From Hordeum vulgare subsp. vulgare (Eukaryota; Streptophyta; Magnoliopsida; Poales; Poaceae), in assembly GCF_904849725.1 (NCBI RefSeq), contig NC_058519.1, positions 106,504,881-106,568,880 on the forward strand: 64,000 nt of DNA, given 5' to 3'. Below, piece by piece: positions 43,772 to 55,257 of the stretch. The notes under the pieces are model-generated. The model saw nothing but the letters and a program-made list of their open reading frames with translations. It was not told the DNA's origin and searched no databases. The translations under genes and the position numbers were made by a program. Position 1 is the stretch's first letter; each line of letters starts with the position of its first letter.

Positions 43772-45798
43772 AAACTATGGATCCAAGAAACTTGGAACAA
43801 GAATAGTTGTTGGTGAGATAACCCGCGACGGAGTTGAGGTTCATTATTATCTCAACGACATTGATGGTGTGGAAGGAGAGGATGACAGCTTCGGTGATCG
43901 AACAATGGAGGAGGAAGTACAAGATCATGATGGCTCCGGTGTCCGAATGTCGTTGGAATAAGACCATGATGACGGCTCCGGTGACCGAACGGATGAGGGA
44001 GCTGTTGCAAAGACCGGATCGAGCCAAACTTCAGTTACGAGACGAGGCCTGAAGAGAAGGTTGCGCAAGGATGAAAAGTTCACGATCACATAAATCAGTG
44101 ACGATGGCCTTCTCCTCCTCCTCCTCCTACGGCGAGTGATCAGGGCACTCTTCCTCCTCCTCCAGCGAGTGATTAGGGCACTCATCCTTCTCCTCCAGCA
44201 AGTGATCAGGGCACTCCGCCTCCTCCTCCTTTTCCTCCTCCTCCGACGAGTGATCAGGGCACTCATCGTCGTTGTCGTCGTCCTCCTCCTTCTCTCAAGA
44301 AGAAGACCGTCGCTCTGGTGGCTAGCATTGATGCAAGCTTAGCAAAACGAAGAAGTGGGAAAACAATTCCCGAGCCCGACCAACAGGAGAAGCAATCATG
44401 CCCCCCCCCCCCGCTCAAGGTGTATGGAGATATCATCGCTAATCCTTCGGTGATGGTCCCGGTACCAATCCTGGTGATTACTTGGGGGATGATGTAATTT
44501 TTCAAATGGCTGAGGTCACAGAAGAAACATATCAATATCGACACGGGAAGCCTCTCGCCGAACCTGGTCATCCTCCTCTAACACCGATGATGCACAAATT
44601 GCATGAGTGGTACATGAATACCTTCCTGGATTCTGGGTGAGACACTATCTATATGGAAGTGAAACGAGAGCACAAATTCATTGGATCTCAAGTGATTTGA
44701 GTTCAGTTTGTTGAGTTGTTTCATTTCTACAATCAACTGGCCCTCGACAAACAAATCGTGACTTCCTACTGTTTGTAAGCATTAATTACTTCTATAGTTA
44801 AGTCTCTAGCTTAGCTTGTTCATTGCATGAATATATAATTATCCTCACTATATATTATGCAGTTTGAAAGATCGTTGAATTAAAAAAAGCAGGAATCTGC
44901 GATGTTGGGTTCATTAGCCCAGATTCCGTAAATGAATGGTCGGTATGACACGAACCCAAAGATACTGAGGACAACTTGCTAGAGTCGTTCCTTGTAAATC
45001 AAAACAAAAGGGAAATACTCTTTCCTTACAACTTCAGGTGAGTGTTATTGTCTTTTATGTATACTCGAGGTTAAGCATAATGTAATTGATGAGTTATATA
45101 TGCGTGCGCAGGTAACACTATATTCTACAATCCATTAAACTTGACGGGGCAAAAGTAACTATCTTAGACTCGAGACGTAAAGATCCCGAGTATTATGTGG
45201 ACATGACTACAATGCTCAAGTCAGTCAATACCGGGACCATATCAGCATGCAACTTTCGTTAATTTCCTGATATCAAGTAATCTTTTTCTTTGCCTGGCAG
45301 GGTTTGGAAGAAGTTCACCAAAAAGGCTCCCGGTCTAAACAAAGAGTTGCAATTTACGCACCAGAAAGTATGTAGTACTAGCTAGTTCCGCGCATCTCTA
45401 ATTGATTCAAATTTTCGTCAATATATCATTACGTAACCGATTGAACTCTATTTTCGTAAAGTGCTTGTACCAGGACAATGGGACTGAGTTATGTGGATTC
45501 TACGTATGCGAGCTAATTCGCCTCTCGATCTCTGAGTAGGGGGCTGAGAAACAATATCAAGTACGTAAATAATATTCACAATTTTATTTTATGTATTACC
45601 ATCAATTGTGTTGAGTTTTATTCATATATATGCATGTATTGACCCCCTTGTTTAAATTAGATCTGGCAGATGTGGGATGAAGTCCTAACACATCATCACA
45701 TACGAGAAATTCAAGAGGAATTGGCGGGATTCTTTCTTGACCATGTCATATCTAACGACAAAGAATACTATGTGGATTACTCATTGTATCTTAGGTAG
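43772..45798 (+). pseudogene. CACTA gene with Ulp1-type (C48) cysteine protease domain, degenerate
   Basis: Exons read by eye: 43772-44774, 44863-45037, 45112-45219, 45301-45367, 45462-45560, 45661-45798, each bounded by GT/AG. The first encodes an acidic region (N-D-I-D-G-V-E-G-E-D-D), a basic R-R-G-L-K-R-R-L-R segment and a P-rich repeat. Later exons give H-Y-I-L-Q (catalytic His), I-L-D-S-R-R-K-D-P (catalytic Asp) and L-C-G-F-Y-V-C-E (catalytic Cys), the order of SUMO-protease-like domains. At least six in-frame stops occur, mostly TGA or TAG where Arg, Gln or Trp is likely. Domain assignment is by motif only. Confidence 0.6.
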
Positions 45799-46277
45799 AT
45801 GATGTTAGGGATTGTAAAATATGTTATATATATTGTAAAAGATGTTAGGGATTGTAAATGGTTTCCTTCATTTTCTTATTAGCTAGCGTCAAAGTCTTTC
45901 TATATGTATAGTAGCTAGCGTCGACCAAGCACGGAGAAAGAGAGGACACTTCTCTCTATTAGCTAGCTAATACAATATAAAACCACTAAATTAACCCTCC
46001 AAAACCCCACAACCCCCCCCCCCCCAATAAAAAAACCCAGCTCCGGCCAGATGCTGACGCGTGGATTCCATTTTGTCCCGGTTGGTATCACAAACCGGGA
46101 CTAAAGTTCCTCATGCCTGGGATCCCTGCAGCGGCCACGTGCAGACACTTCTATCCCGGTTCGTATGCAAACCGGGACTAAAGGTTTTGGGATTTAGTCC
46201 CAACCCTTTAATCCCACTGCGGAACCGGGACAAATGGGCCTCTGGAACCGGGACAAATGGGCCTTTTTCTACTAGTG
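45799..46277 (+). repeat. 3' non-coding and subterminal region of the 6.56-kb CACTA
   Basis: It contains a short direct repeat 'gatgttagggattgtaaa' (45801, 45841), a 13-base C run (46013-46025) and inverted subterminal motifs such as 'gtcccggttggtatcacaaaccgggac' (46077-46103) and 'aaccgggacaaatgggcc' (twice, 46221-46265), then the terminal repeat. Confidence 0.7.
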
Positions 46278-46476
46278 TAATAAAAACTTTCATGCACCAC
46301 ACTAAAATAGAATTATGGGTTAATGATATTGATGTAGTAATATGAAAGGACATGAATACATGATTGTTTGTTGATAGAAATATAGGTACTAAAGAATGTT
46401 ATTAATTACTCATCTAAATATTGGTTATGACATGGTGATAATGTGTGAGCGTCCTTATATGTGAATGAAGTCATAC

Positions 46477-48453
46477 CACTAGTGGAGAAATGGCTAGCCC
46501 CAACTCTTGTTGGTGGCGCACCATTTTGACACAACGTCGACTTTTTTTTAATATTGCTAGCATCGTCTAAATTGGTTTGCCGGGTGTACATGGTTTGTGC
46601 TAGAGTGGATGTTTTTAGACACGTCATAAATCTGTTGGTCCACCTGAACTCGCTGTTTGGAAGATAGTCGTGGTGTTCAATTTCTATGCACGCACGTAGT
46701 TAACTAATTAGTGCTAGCATGCCAAGCTATATTACACCAGAAATATATTTTCAATTTAATTTAATATGTAAAGAATATATACTAGTCAAAAAATAACAAA
46801 CATTCTATATTATATTTTTGACATCATTATTGATACCAGTTCTGATTTTAAGTATTTAGTTATGTTAAGTATTTCATTAATCTTAATTAGTATTTTTATT
46901 TAGCCTTTTATTAGCTAACGCATTGCATTTTCATCCCACACCACCAACGACCCACCTATGTCAGCTCCCACGCCTTAGTAAAAGACCTAAGTCACCGCCC
47001 TTTTGTTTCAACTCCTCCTCGACCCATCGCCTCTCGTCGTCACCCAGCAAGGTTCAATCCTCTACTTCCCCTCCCATTGCATCTCCTTCCTCTCCGATCG
47101 CACATCCTCCGTCCATGCATAATCCATATAGCATTCATCTATAAATTGATTTAGGATTTCTTTGTTTAGAAATTTTAGTACATATATATAATGGATTGGT
47201 TCATGTGATGTAGAATCGAAAGATGATTCCATGAATTGCTTTTTTGTACAAATTTTAGTGATAATCCAATATAAAATCCAATTTAGTAATGCATTTTGAG
47301 TAAAAAAAAATTTAGTGTCTAGAATATTAATGATTCAAGTTCAACTTAATTTGATAATGTAGTCTGGAATGCGAGAGGAATATATGTACTATACTAGATA
47401 TGTTTTCACTGCTTTATATTAGATGGATTTGAGAACATACATTTTCAGTGTTTATGGTTTGTGGGGATCTTAGTACTAGATAATTTCTTACAAGTAGTTG
47501 TCCTTGTACTACAAGTTGATTTATAATTTCATACAAGTAGTTACCCTTGTACTACAAGTAAGTTAGAGTACACTTATGTTGTCAATGTTTATAAGAAGTT
47601 TCATATGTCTCAATCTTGCAATGTTTAGGTAGTAGTTCATTTATACTTGCTACTACAAGTTTTAATTTGCTTGTGTACATCATGTGAAATAGGACATATG
47701 GATAATTCTACAAGCAACAACGAATTGGTGTACGACATGGACAAGTGGAATAAGAAGCTCTTACAACATTCAAAGTGGAACATAAAAAAACTCAAAGAAC
47801 ACAATGTCTCTCTGAAGAATGAAATTGATAGTCTGCTCACAGAGGGTGTTGATGCCCTCGATAATTCAAAAAAACTAAGGGAGGAGAGGGACAACTTGAT
47901 GGAGGAGAGGGATAAGCTGGAGGAGGAGAGAGAACTACTTAGGGCATAGAGGACTGGGCTAAAGATAGAAATTGCTCACTTCGAAGATGATGGAGAGATA
48001 GTTTGGAAGAAGATTCGCTAGTTGAGGATAATCCTTGATGAAAAGTAGTTTAATTATTTAAATACCTTTTGTGAAGTTTTAAACTCTTAAGTTTATGAGT
48101 ATGTTTAGTCGATTAGTACCTTTTGTGAAGTTTTAAACTCTTATTAAGTTTATGAGTATGTTTAGCTGATCAATACCTTTGTGAAGTTTTAAACTCTTAA
48201 GTTTATGTGTATGTTGAGTATTTTTTATTATACAAAAGATAAATTGTCGGTGTTGGACAACAACGCACAACAAAGGTAGTATATATGTACAGCTGGCGTT
48301 GGCCACGTCGATGCTTGCAACATGTCATATACTGCTGGGTAGGCTCCAACGCCGTCGCTATTCTCTAACACCCACACCATATTGGTGGCATCGGGTGTCC
48401 ACACCAGCAAGGTCATTTTTGCCACGCCATAGCTATGATCTTATACACTAGTG
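46477..48453 (+). mobile_element. Small CACTA-like element (1977 bp)
   Basis: The left end CACTAGTGGAGAAATGGC and right end '...atacactagtg' share only the first 8 bases as inverted repeat. The flanking triplets are tac (46474-46476) and tat (48454-48456), so the duplication is imperfect. The flanks fit the neighbouring Gypsy domain apart from a gap of a few tens of bases. Subterminal 'ggtggcgcacc' and 'ggtgtccacacc' style motifs are present. It encodes a coiled-coil frame (47698-47949) but no transposase. Confidence 0.55.
47698..47949 (+). CDS. Coiled-coil frame in the small CACTA-like element
   Basis: 83 codons from ATG 47698, dominated by a heptad-rich E/R/L/D segment (N-L-M-E-E-R-D-K-L-E-E-E-R-E-L-L). 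The homologous-looking frame continues past the TAG at 47947 (R-T-G-L-K-I-E-I ... R-I-I-L-D-E-K) to about 48046, so the stop may be a mutation of CAG. An AG lies just upstream (47691-47692), so this could be a later exon. It may be a transposon accessory protein or a captured host exon. No family is assigned. Confidence 0.4.
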   Translation: MDNSTSNNELVYDMDKWNKKLLQHSKWNIKKLKEHNVSLKNEIDSLLTEGVDALDNSKKLREERDNLMEERDKLEEERELLRA

Positions 48454-49940
48454 TATGTGTTGTTTGGGTCGGAGGCGCGCGATGGTTACCTCCGACCAAC
48501 CTTCTCCCTAGGGGTATGTGGTAGTACTTTGTTTCGTGAGATCCAATAGGATATGCAATAAGTATATGAGTTCTTTATGACTAATCTGAATCCATGGATA
48601 TGCGTACTCTCACCTTTTCATATTTTCTAGCCTTTTCGGTACTGTGCGATGCTCATTATCACCTCCAGGATCGGTGCAACTTTTGCTAGCGCATTCAAAC
48701 CCCATGATATGATACACTCTATCACACATAAGCCACCCTATATCTTCCTGAAAACAAGCACCATACCTACCTATTACGACATTTCCATAGCCCTTCCGAG
48801 ATAATATTGTCATGCAACTTCCACCGTTACATTACTTGACTTGTGTGTTCATCATCATATTGCTTTGCATGATCATGTGGATGACATAGTATTCGTGGCA
48901 ATGCGACCATTCATTATTATTTACATGTTACACTAGATCATTACACGTCCTAGTATACTACCATAGGCATTCATATAGAGTCATTTCTTGTATCATCATT
49001 CTGTTTTTATATTGAGTTATAAGTGAATAAAAGTGTGATGATTATCATTATTAGAGCATTGTCCTAGTGAGAACAGGGTGATGGAGACTATGACTCCCCC
49101 GCAAGTCGCGATGACACTCCAGACAAAAAAGAAAAAAAGAAAAAAAAAGAAAGAAAAAATATATAATGAGAGAAAATAGAGAGGGGGGAAGTGCTACTAT
49201 CTTATTTTTCCACACTTGTGCTTAGAGGGAGCACAATGTTCTTCATATAGAGAGTCTTAGGTGTTGTCATTTTCATATGCTAGTGGGAATTTTTCATTAT
49301 AAGAACTTGGCTTGTATATTTCGATCATGTGCTTCCTCAAATGCTCGAGGTCTTCATGAGCAAGCAAGTTGGATGCACACCTACTTAGCTTCAGTTCAGA
49401 TTCCATACGCTTATAGCTCTAGTGCATCCGTTGCATGGCAACCCCTACTCCTCGCATTGATATCGATTGATGGGCATCTCCATAGCCTATTGGTGTGCCT
49501 AGTTGATGTGGAACTTTATTTCCACTTTGACTCATTGTGATCCCTACCACCATACTCTATTCCACTCATACACCATATCCATAGTTCACACTAATGTGTT
49601 GCGTGAGGTTGAAAATGCTGAAGCGCATTAGAAGTGCGATCCAATTACCTGACTTGACATCGAGGTGCTCATGATTCATACTGACGCGGTGATGATGGAG
49701 TCATGCCATGCTTATATGAAAAAATGAGTGGGGAATAACATTCTTTAAGGGTCGTATATGTTTAATATGAATGATTATGTTGTTTATGTTTATGGATATT
49801 ATTATGTTGATGTTTATTAGTTCATCTTTTCTCAAATATCATACGAGAAAGAGATTACATGTTGGGTAGAATGTCGCATCAAAAAATTCGTTTTTATCAT
49901 TTACCTACTTGAGGCGAGCATGAATTAAGCTTGGGGATGT

Positions 49941-50459
49941 TGATATATCTCCGACGTATCTATAATTGTTTTTATTGTTCCATGCTATTATTTTATCAAT
50001 CATGGATGCTTTATATGCATTTATATGTTGTTTTATATCATTTTTGGGAACTAACCTATTAACCAAGTGCCTAGTGCAAGTTGTTGTTTTCTGCTTGTTT
50101 TTGGCTTTCACGAAAAAAGTACCAAACAAAGCCAAATGCCACAAAAAAATTCAAGATTTTTTTCTGGACAAAAATAAGGCGTGGAAGCTTCGGAGGGAGG
50201 CCAGAGACTGCATGAGGCAGCGCCAAGGCAACACGGCGCGCCTGGGCCACCTCGTGGCTCCTCCTAACCTAACTTTGCCCCTATAAATTCTGAAATATCG
50301 GGAAATCAGCAGAGAGCCACCCAAAGTACTTTTTCCACTATCGCAAGTCTGTGTTCCACCATGATCCCATCTGGATCCCTCTTCCAGTGCCCTGCTGGAG
50401 GGGGTATCAATAGTGGAGGGCCTCTACATCAACCTTGCTACTCCCATGATGTTGTGTGA
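49941..50459 (+). repeat. LTR of the plus-strand Gypsy element, 5' 519 bp
   Basis: It starts TGATATATCTCCGACG straight after 'attaagcttggggatgt'. It is homologous to 15488-16015 and is cut by the CACTA at 50460 within the stretch equivalent to 'gatgacgcgtgagtag' at 16009-16024. The remainder is expected beyond 64000. Confidence 0.75.
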
Positions 50460-51122
50460 CACTAGTAGAAAACAAGGCTATGGTCCTGGCCTGATAAGAG
50501 CATTAGTCCCAGGCGACTTACGAACCGAGACTATTGCATGCATTAGTCCAAGTTTGAGTGGCCAGGATGTCGGTCGGGCCTCGACGGGCATGAGTCCCCG
50601 TTCTTCTAGGACCTTTAGTCCTGGTTCGTGCCATAAACTGGGGCTAAAGGGCCTGGCCCCTGGCGCAACCCCTTTAGTCCGGTTCGTGTGTGGAACCGCG
50701 ACTAAATGGCTATCTTCAGTCTAGGTTCTAGACACCAACTGGGACTAAAAGATTATCTATATATATGCTCGTCACTGCCCACTCACTCCTCTCATTTTTG
50801 GCCATCCAACGTGTACAGGTGTGTGCTACTCTAGTTCTCACATCCTATGCACATGAGTTGTTTGATGAAATGCCCGAGCCACACTTACACTTTCTTTCCT
50901 CTCCAAGCTCAAGCTCCAAGCTTCATTTCCCCCAAGATTTGTCTAGGTTTGGTGGTGCACCAACTATCCAAGTATTCTAAAAAGGTTAGCAATTCATCTC
51001 CTCATCTCTCACTACTAGTTTAGTTCATTTCAAATGCTCTAGAAGTAGTGTGGTTTGCGGGTTCTAGTGGAGGAGTGTGTGTGATTTTATTTGATTTAGA
51101 TGCACAAATTGATCTATATGTT

Positions 51123-51125
<3 letters not shown>

Positions 51126-51187
<62 letters not shown>
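51126..51187. repeat. (TA)n microsatellite
   Basis: About 30 uninterrupted TA units lie in the 5' leader of the CACTA transposase gene, between the leader exon and the ATG at 51208. Length is likely to vary between individuals and may be inaccurate in an assembly. Confidence 0.95.
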
Positions 51188-51189
<2 letters not shown>

Positions 51190-51207
51190 CGTATATAATG
51201 CACGCAG

Positions 51208-52983
51208 ATGAACCGTCAATGGATGTACGGTGACCGGCGTACCTCCGACTACATTGATGGCCTGCATAATTTTCTCGAAGTGGCTGAGGCAAACAAGCAG
51301 AATGGTTTTATGTATTGTCCATGTACTGTCTATAGGAATATAAAGGATTACTCTTCCTCAAAAACCCTTCACTTGCACCTGCTTGAGAAGGGTTTCGTGC
51401 CACACTATAATGCTTGGACCAAGCATGGAGAAAGAGGGTTTATGATGGAAGACAATGAAGAAGAAGAGGATGATGACAACTATGAGGATCATATGTTCCC
51501 TGAATACGGTGATACTACAACGGGCGAAGCTGAAGATCAAGAGGCACAATATGTGCCCGCTGATGATGATCTTCGTCGGGTCATTGTTGATGCACAGATA
51601 GAATGCAAAAGTGAAAGGGAGAAGTTGAAGTTCGATGGCATGTTAGAGGATAAAAAAAGGGTTGTACCCAAATTGCGAAGAAGGAAACACAAAGCTCGGT
51701 ACCACACTAGAATTCTTGCAATGGAAGGCATAGAATGGTCTATCTGACAAGGGATTTCGGAAGCTACTGAAAATAAGGAAGAACAAGTTCCAAAGGATAA
51801 CGAATTGCTTGATAGTACGTACGAAGCAAAGAAGGTTATCTTCCCTCTAGGATTAGAGGTGCAGAAGATACATGCATGCCCTAATGACTGCATCCTCTAT
51901 CGTGGTGAGGAGTATGAAAACTTGAATGCACACACGGTATGCGGTGCATTGCGGTATAAGATCATATGAGATGACCCTGGTGATGTTGAGTACCAGCTCC
52001 CCAGGAAAAGGGTTCCTGCCAAGGTGATGTCATCTGATCCTATAATACCACGGTTGAAACGTCTATTTAGAAACAAAGAGCATGCCAAGTTGTTGCAACG
52101 GCACGGAGAAGGCTGTAAGAAAGACGGGACGTTGAGAGTATTCACTGACGTGTTGTGGTGGAGAAAAATCAAGATAAAGTGGGGGACTTTGCAGATGAGG
52201 CAAGGAACATATGATTTGGTTTAAGTGCAGAAGGCATTAATCCTTTTGGTTGAGTAGAGCATCAATCATAGAACATGGCCTATAACTCTATGCATCTATA
52301 ACCTTCCTCCTTGGATGTGCATGAAGCGGAAGTGCATTATGATGTCGGTCCTCATCCAAGGCCCTAAGCAACCCGGCAACGACGTTGATGTGTACCTAAG
52401 GCCATTAGTTGAAGAACTTCTATAGTTATGGGATAAAAAAGGTGTACGTGTGTGTGGGATGAGCACAAATAGTAGGAATTTGACCTACGAGCGTTGCTGT
52501 TTGTACCATCAATGATTTGCCTGCTCTTAGTAACCTTTCAGGACAGACAAACAAGGGATCCCACGCATGCACACACTGTTTAGATGAGACTGAAAGTATA
52601 TATTTGAACAAATGTAAGAATAATGTCTACCTGGGACATCATCGATTTGTTTCGAGCATGCATCACTTAAGAAAGTAAGGCAAGCATTTCAAAGGTGAGG
52701 AAGATCACCAGAATAATCATGTCCTCCGTAGAGGTGATGTTATATTTGATATGGGCAAGGATTTACAAGTTGTCTTTGGAAAGGGGCCTGACAGATAATC
52801 TGTTCCAAATGACGTTGAGGGACATGCACCAATGTGGAAGAAGAAATCTATATTTTGGGACCTACCTTATCGGACAAACCTAGAGGTCCGCTCTACAATC
52901 GACGTGATGTACGTGACGGAGCATGTTTTCATCAACCTGCTAGGTTTCTTGGGCATGTATGGGAAGACAAAAGATACACCGAA
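51208..52983 (+). pseudogene. TNP2-type CACTA transposase, N-terminal half (broken)
   Basis: ATG 51208 opens a 179-codon frame with a transposase-associated domain: M-N-R-Q-W-M-Y at the start, then Y-I-D-G, C-P-C, L-H-L-L-E-K-G-F and W-T-K-H-G-E. Downstream pieces in shifting frames match the Transposase_21 core: A-C-P-N-D-C-I-L-Y-R, P-I-I-P-R-L-K-R-L-F, D-V-D-V-Y-L-R-P-L, K-K-S-I-F-W-D-L-P-Y and I-D-V-M-Y-V. In-frame stops include TGA at 51745 and 51967. The coding text stops at G-K-T-K-D-T-P, where an LTR begins. Confidence 0.82.
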
Positions 52984-53899
52984 TGATGAGGACAACAACA
53001 CCAGTGTTACACCCACAGCCCCAGCTGCTATACATACTAGACCAGTTACTAGAGCTCGTGCACGCCAATTGAATTACCAGGTACTTTCGTTTCTTGGGAA
53101 TACTTCTAATGTTCATGAACATATGATGCTGCCTAAGTTAGATGCTTTTGTTGTGCTCATGAATTAAGAACCTAGCATGGACAAGAAGGATATCCGTTGG
53201 AGCGGGATCAAGCATGGAGAAGAAGGTGCACGCGCGGGAGAGAACAATGGAGCTTCGACTCGTAATTTTTGCAGTTTAAAGCGACCATAAGGAGAGCATG
53301 AAGGTTTTGGACGAAATATTTAAGACGCCACTTTATAAATTTCGTCCATAGGCTATTATAGGTGTTGCGTCACCTTGTTTTTGGGCTAGGCCCATGTAAT
53401 TTTGAAATACCATTATATAGGCTATTTTGTCCGTATGTGTGGGGAAACCGAGTTTAGGGCTGTTTTCGGACCCCTCCTCCAAGGGTCGCGAAATTTCCTC
53501 CCTATTCCCTCATATATACAGACCTTAGGGCACCGTTTAGACTTGGGTTTTGTTTAGATTACAATTTTTCCATAGCTACAACTTCGCGTTCTTCGATTGT
53601 GTTCTACGACCACACAAATGCGTCACAGAACCCCACCTTCATCAATAAAGCTTTTCTCTTATATTCACAATATCTTGATTGCATCTTAGTTTCTTGCTTG
53701 TTCTTCGTTTTTTTGCAGGTAACAGACCTTCGTGGTCAGGTTGATCGTGCTCCGGCGTGGTCAATAACCTCTTGGAGTTGGTTTAGCGATTGCTAAGGCT
53801 CGACCTCCTCACACGTTCGTAGTCGGATCGTCAAAGTCGACTCTGCCAAAATGATACCCACGATCTCATCGAAAGACACGGACAACTTTGCCTCTATCA
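52984..53899 (+). repeat. Solo LTR of the chromovirus-like family in the TNP2 gene (916 bp)
   Basis: Homologous to the 3' LTR at 61604-62523. It starts TGATGAGGAC and ends CTCTATCA. The flanks are ccgaa (52979-52983) and ccgga (53900-53904), a 5-bp target duplication with one change. Joining the flanks restores the TNP2 frame (T-K-D-T-P to E-A-R-E-D). The LTR contains the C-terminal pol frame (52984-53167), as LTR B does. No internal sequence follows it; TNP2 sequence does. Confidence 0.8.
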
Positions 53900-54397
53900 C
53901 CGGAGGCACGGGAGGACTAACAACGTATGAACAAAAAACACAGCATGCATCCAAAGCAGTATCAAGGTCCTGCGAGCTACGCTCTTACCAAAGCAGAGAA
54001 GGAAATCTTTTTTGAATGTCTGCTCAGTATCAAGGTCCCGTCTGGCTTCTCGTCGAATATAAAGGGAATAATAAATATCTCAGAGAACAAATTCCAGAAC
54101 CTAAATCTCCGGACTGCCACGTGATTATGACGCAACTGCTTCCGGTTGCATTGAGGGGACTTCTACCAAGAAATGTTCGATTAGCTATTGTGAAGCTATG
54201 TGTATTCCTCAATTCAATTTCTTAGAAGGTAACCTATCCAGAAATCCTACCAAGGTTACTAAATGATTTGGTCCAATGTCTTGTCAGTTTCGAGTTGGTG
54301 TTCCCACCAGCCTTCTTCAATATTATGACGCGCGTCCTAGTTCACCTAGTCGATGAGATTACCATTCTAGGTCATGTATTTCTACACAATTTGTTCA
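53900..54397 (+). pseudogene. TNP2 middle segment, first copy
   Basis: It matches 62524-63021 with scattered differences (about 5-7% by eye). It contains E-A-R-E-D, M-H-P-K-Q-Y-Q-G-P-A-S-Y, F-E-C-L-L-S-I-K-V-P and the start of DUF4218 (L-L-P-V-A-L-R-G-L-L-P, P-P-A-F-F-N-I-M-T). A stop replaces Gln in S-I-S-(Q)-K (near 54223). It ends abruptly near 54394, inside DUF4218, against the leader of the chromovirus-like element. Confidence 0.75.
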
Positions 54398-55257
54398 CCT
54401 AGTCGACGCTACCAGCATCACTGCTGCCATATACCACCACTAGGCCACCATTATCCTTGCTGCCATATACCACCACCATATATCCACCACAATCCTTTCT
54501 GCTTTAGGTTAATTTTGAGATCCTTTTGCTTTCGGTTTCGCGTTTCCTTACCTGAGTCTGGCTCGCTTTCCATAGCACTTTTTAGGCCAAAATTTCAAGG
54601 GGTGAAAAAAATCCCTATCGTTTTGTTAGGCTTTTTAGAGAGTTTTGAGACACTCGCCATCATAGTGATTTTTGTCGCAATTTTTGGTCGTCGCAGCCCC
54701 GAATTGCTCCAGTAATAAAAAAATTGTCAAAAAAAATTTCGTGCCTATCCTGTTTTTCCTGCTTGCGAAGAGTTTTGAGACACTCGCCATTATAGTGATT
54801 TTTTTAAGAAGAAAAACACAAAAAAGAGCGCAAAAAGGAGAAAAATCAGAGTGGCTCTTCCCTTGATTAGTACGTGTCGTCGTGACTTCGTTGGTGTTCT
54901 AGGCTCGCGCCTCTAGTACGGTCTAACCTAGGTCCAGCATGGTACCGTCGTTGAGCGTCTTTTCAATTTGGCATCTCCGAACTGATTATTGCTGACCCTT
55001 CTTGCTACCATATTATAAGCCTTCCCAGCTCCACATACATCTACATCGTGTGTTTCACACCACCTGGTAATCGCTCTATCCAAGCTTTGAGAGTTTTGAC
55101 TACAGCGGTTGCCGATCGCCACCTGCTGGTGGGTAAGAACTGGTAAGAAATTGAGATTTGCTTGACTGATTTGTGACACACCACCACCACCACCACCACC
55201 ACTTCCTAGTAGTCTATAGGTTCATATTCTTCTGTGTTCCTATTGCTGCTAACCATG
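54398..55257 (+). other. Leader of the chromovirus-like element
   Basis: About 860 bp before the gag ATG. It contains two copies of 'tgctgccatataccaccac' (54424, 54461), two copies of 'gagagttttgagacactcgccat' type sequence (54637-54661, 54766-54790) and an (ACC)n run at 55180-55201. No gene is seen. The first ~105 bases may be filler rather than native leader. Confidence 0.55.

Larger units (their letters stand above)
39721..46277 (+). mobile_element. CACTA (En/Spm) transposon, 6557 bp, complete ends
   Basis: The left end CACTAGTAGAAAATAGGGC matches the inverted right end (cactagtagaaaaaggccc read from 46277). A 3-bp duplication TAA flanks it (39718-39720, 46278-46280), as expected for CACTA elements. 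Subterminal 'aaccggga' / 'tcccggtt' motifs lie at 39760-40000 and 46070-46265. Inside are a fragment of a TNP2-type gene, a 336-bp tandem repeat, a second set of subterminal-like repeats, and a degenerate gene with an Ulp1 protease domain. It is chimeric and has no transposase. Confidence 0.9.
38501..50459 (+). mobile_element. Plus-strand Gypsy element (TGATACGTCTCC group), interrupted twice
   Basis: Pieces 38501-39720, 46278-46476 and 48454-50459 join into one non-coding 3' internal domain, polypurine tract and LTR start, collinear with 13019-16020. The first piece ends 'gtggatataa' and the next begins 'taataaaaactttcatg', which read as one sequence once the TAA duplication is removed. It is cut at its right side by the second CACTA at 50460. 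No gag or pol is present. Confidence 0.78.

Noticed and set aside
44108..44300. Frame of leucine/isoleucine repeats or arginine repeats around 44136-44266
   Set aside because: Frame shadows of the (ctcctc)n/proline-rich repeat in the CACTA gene exon.
51126..51187. (TA)n tract as an origin or promoter
   Set aside because: A plain dinucleotide microsatellite in a leader, with no other supporting signal.
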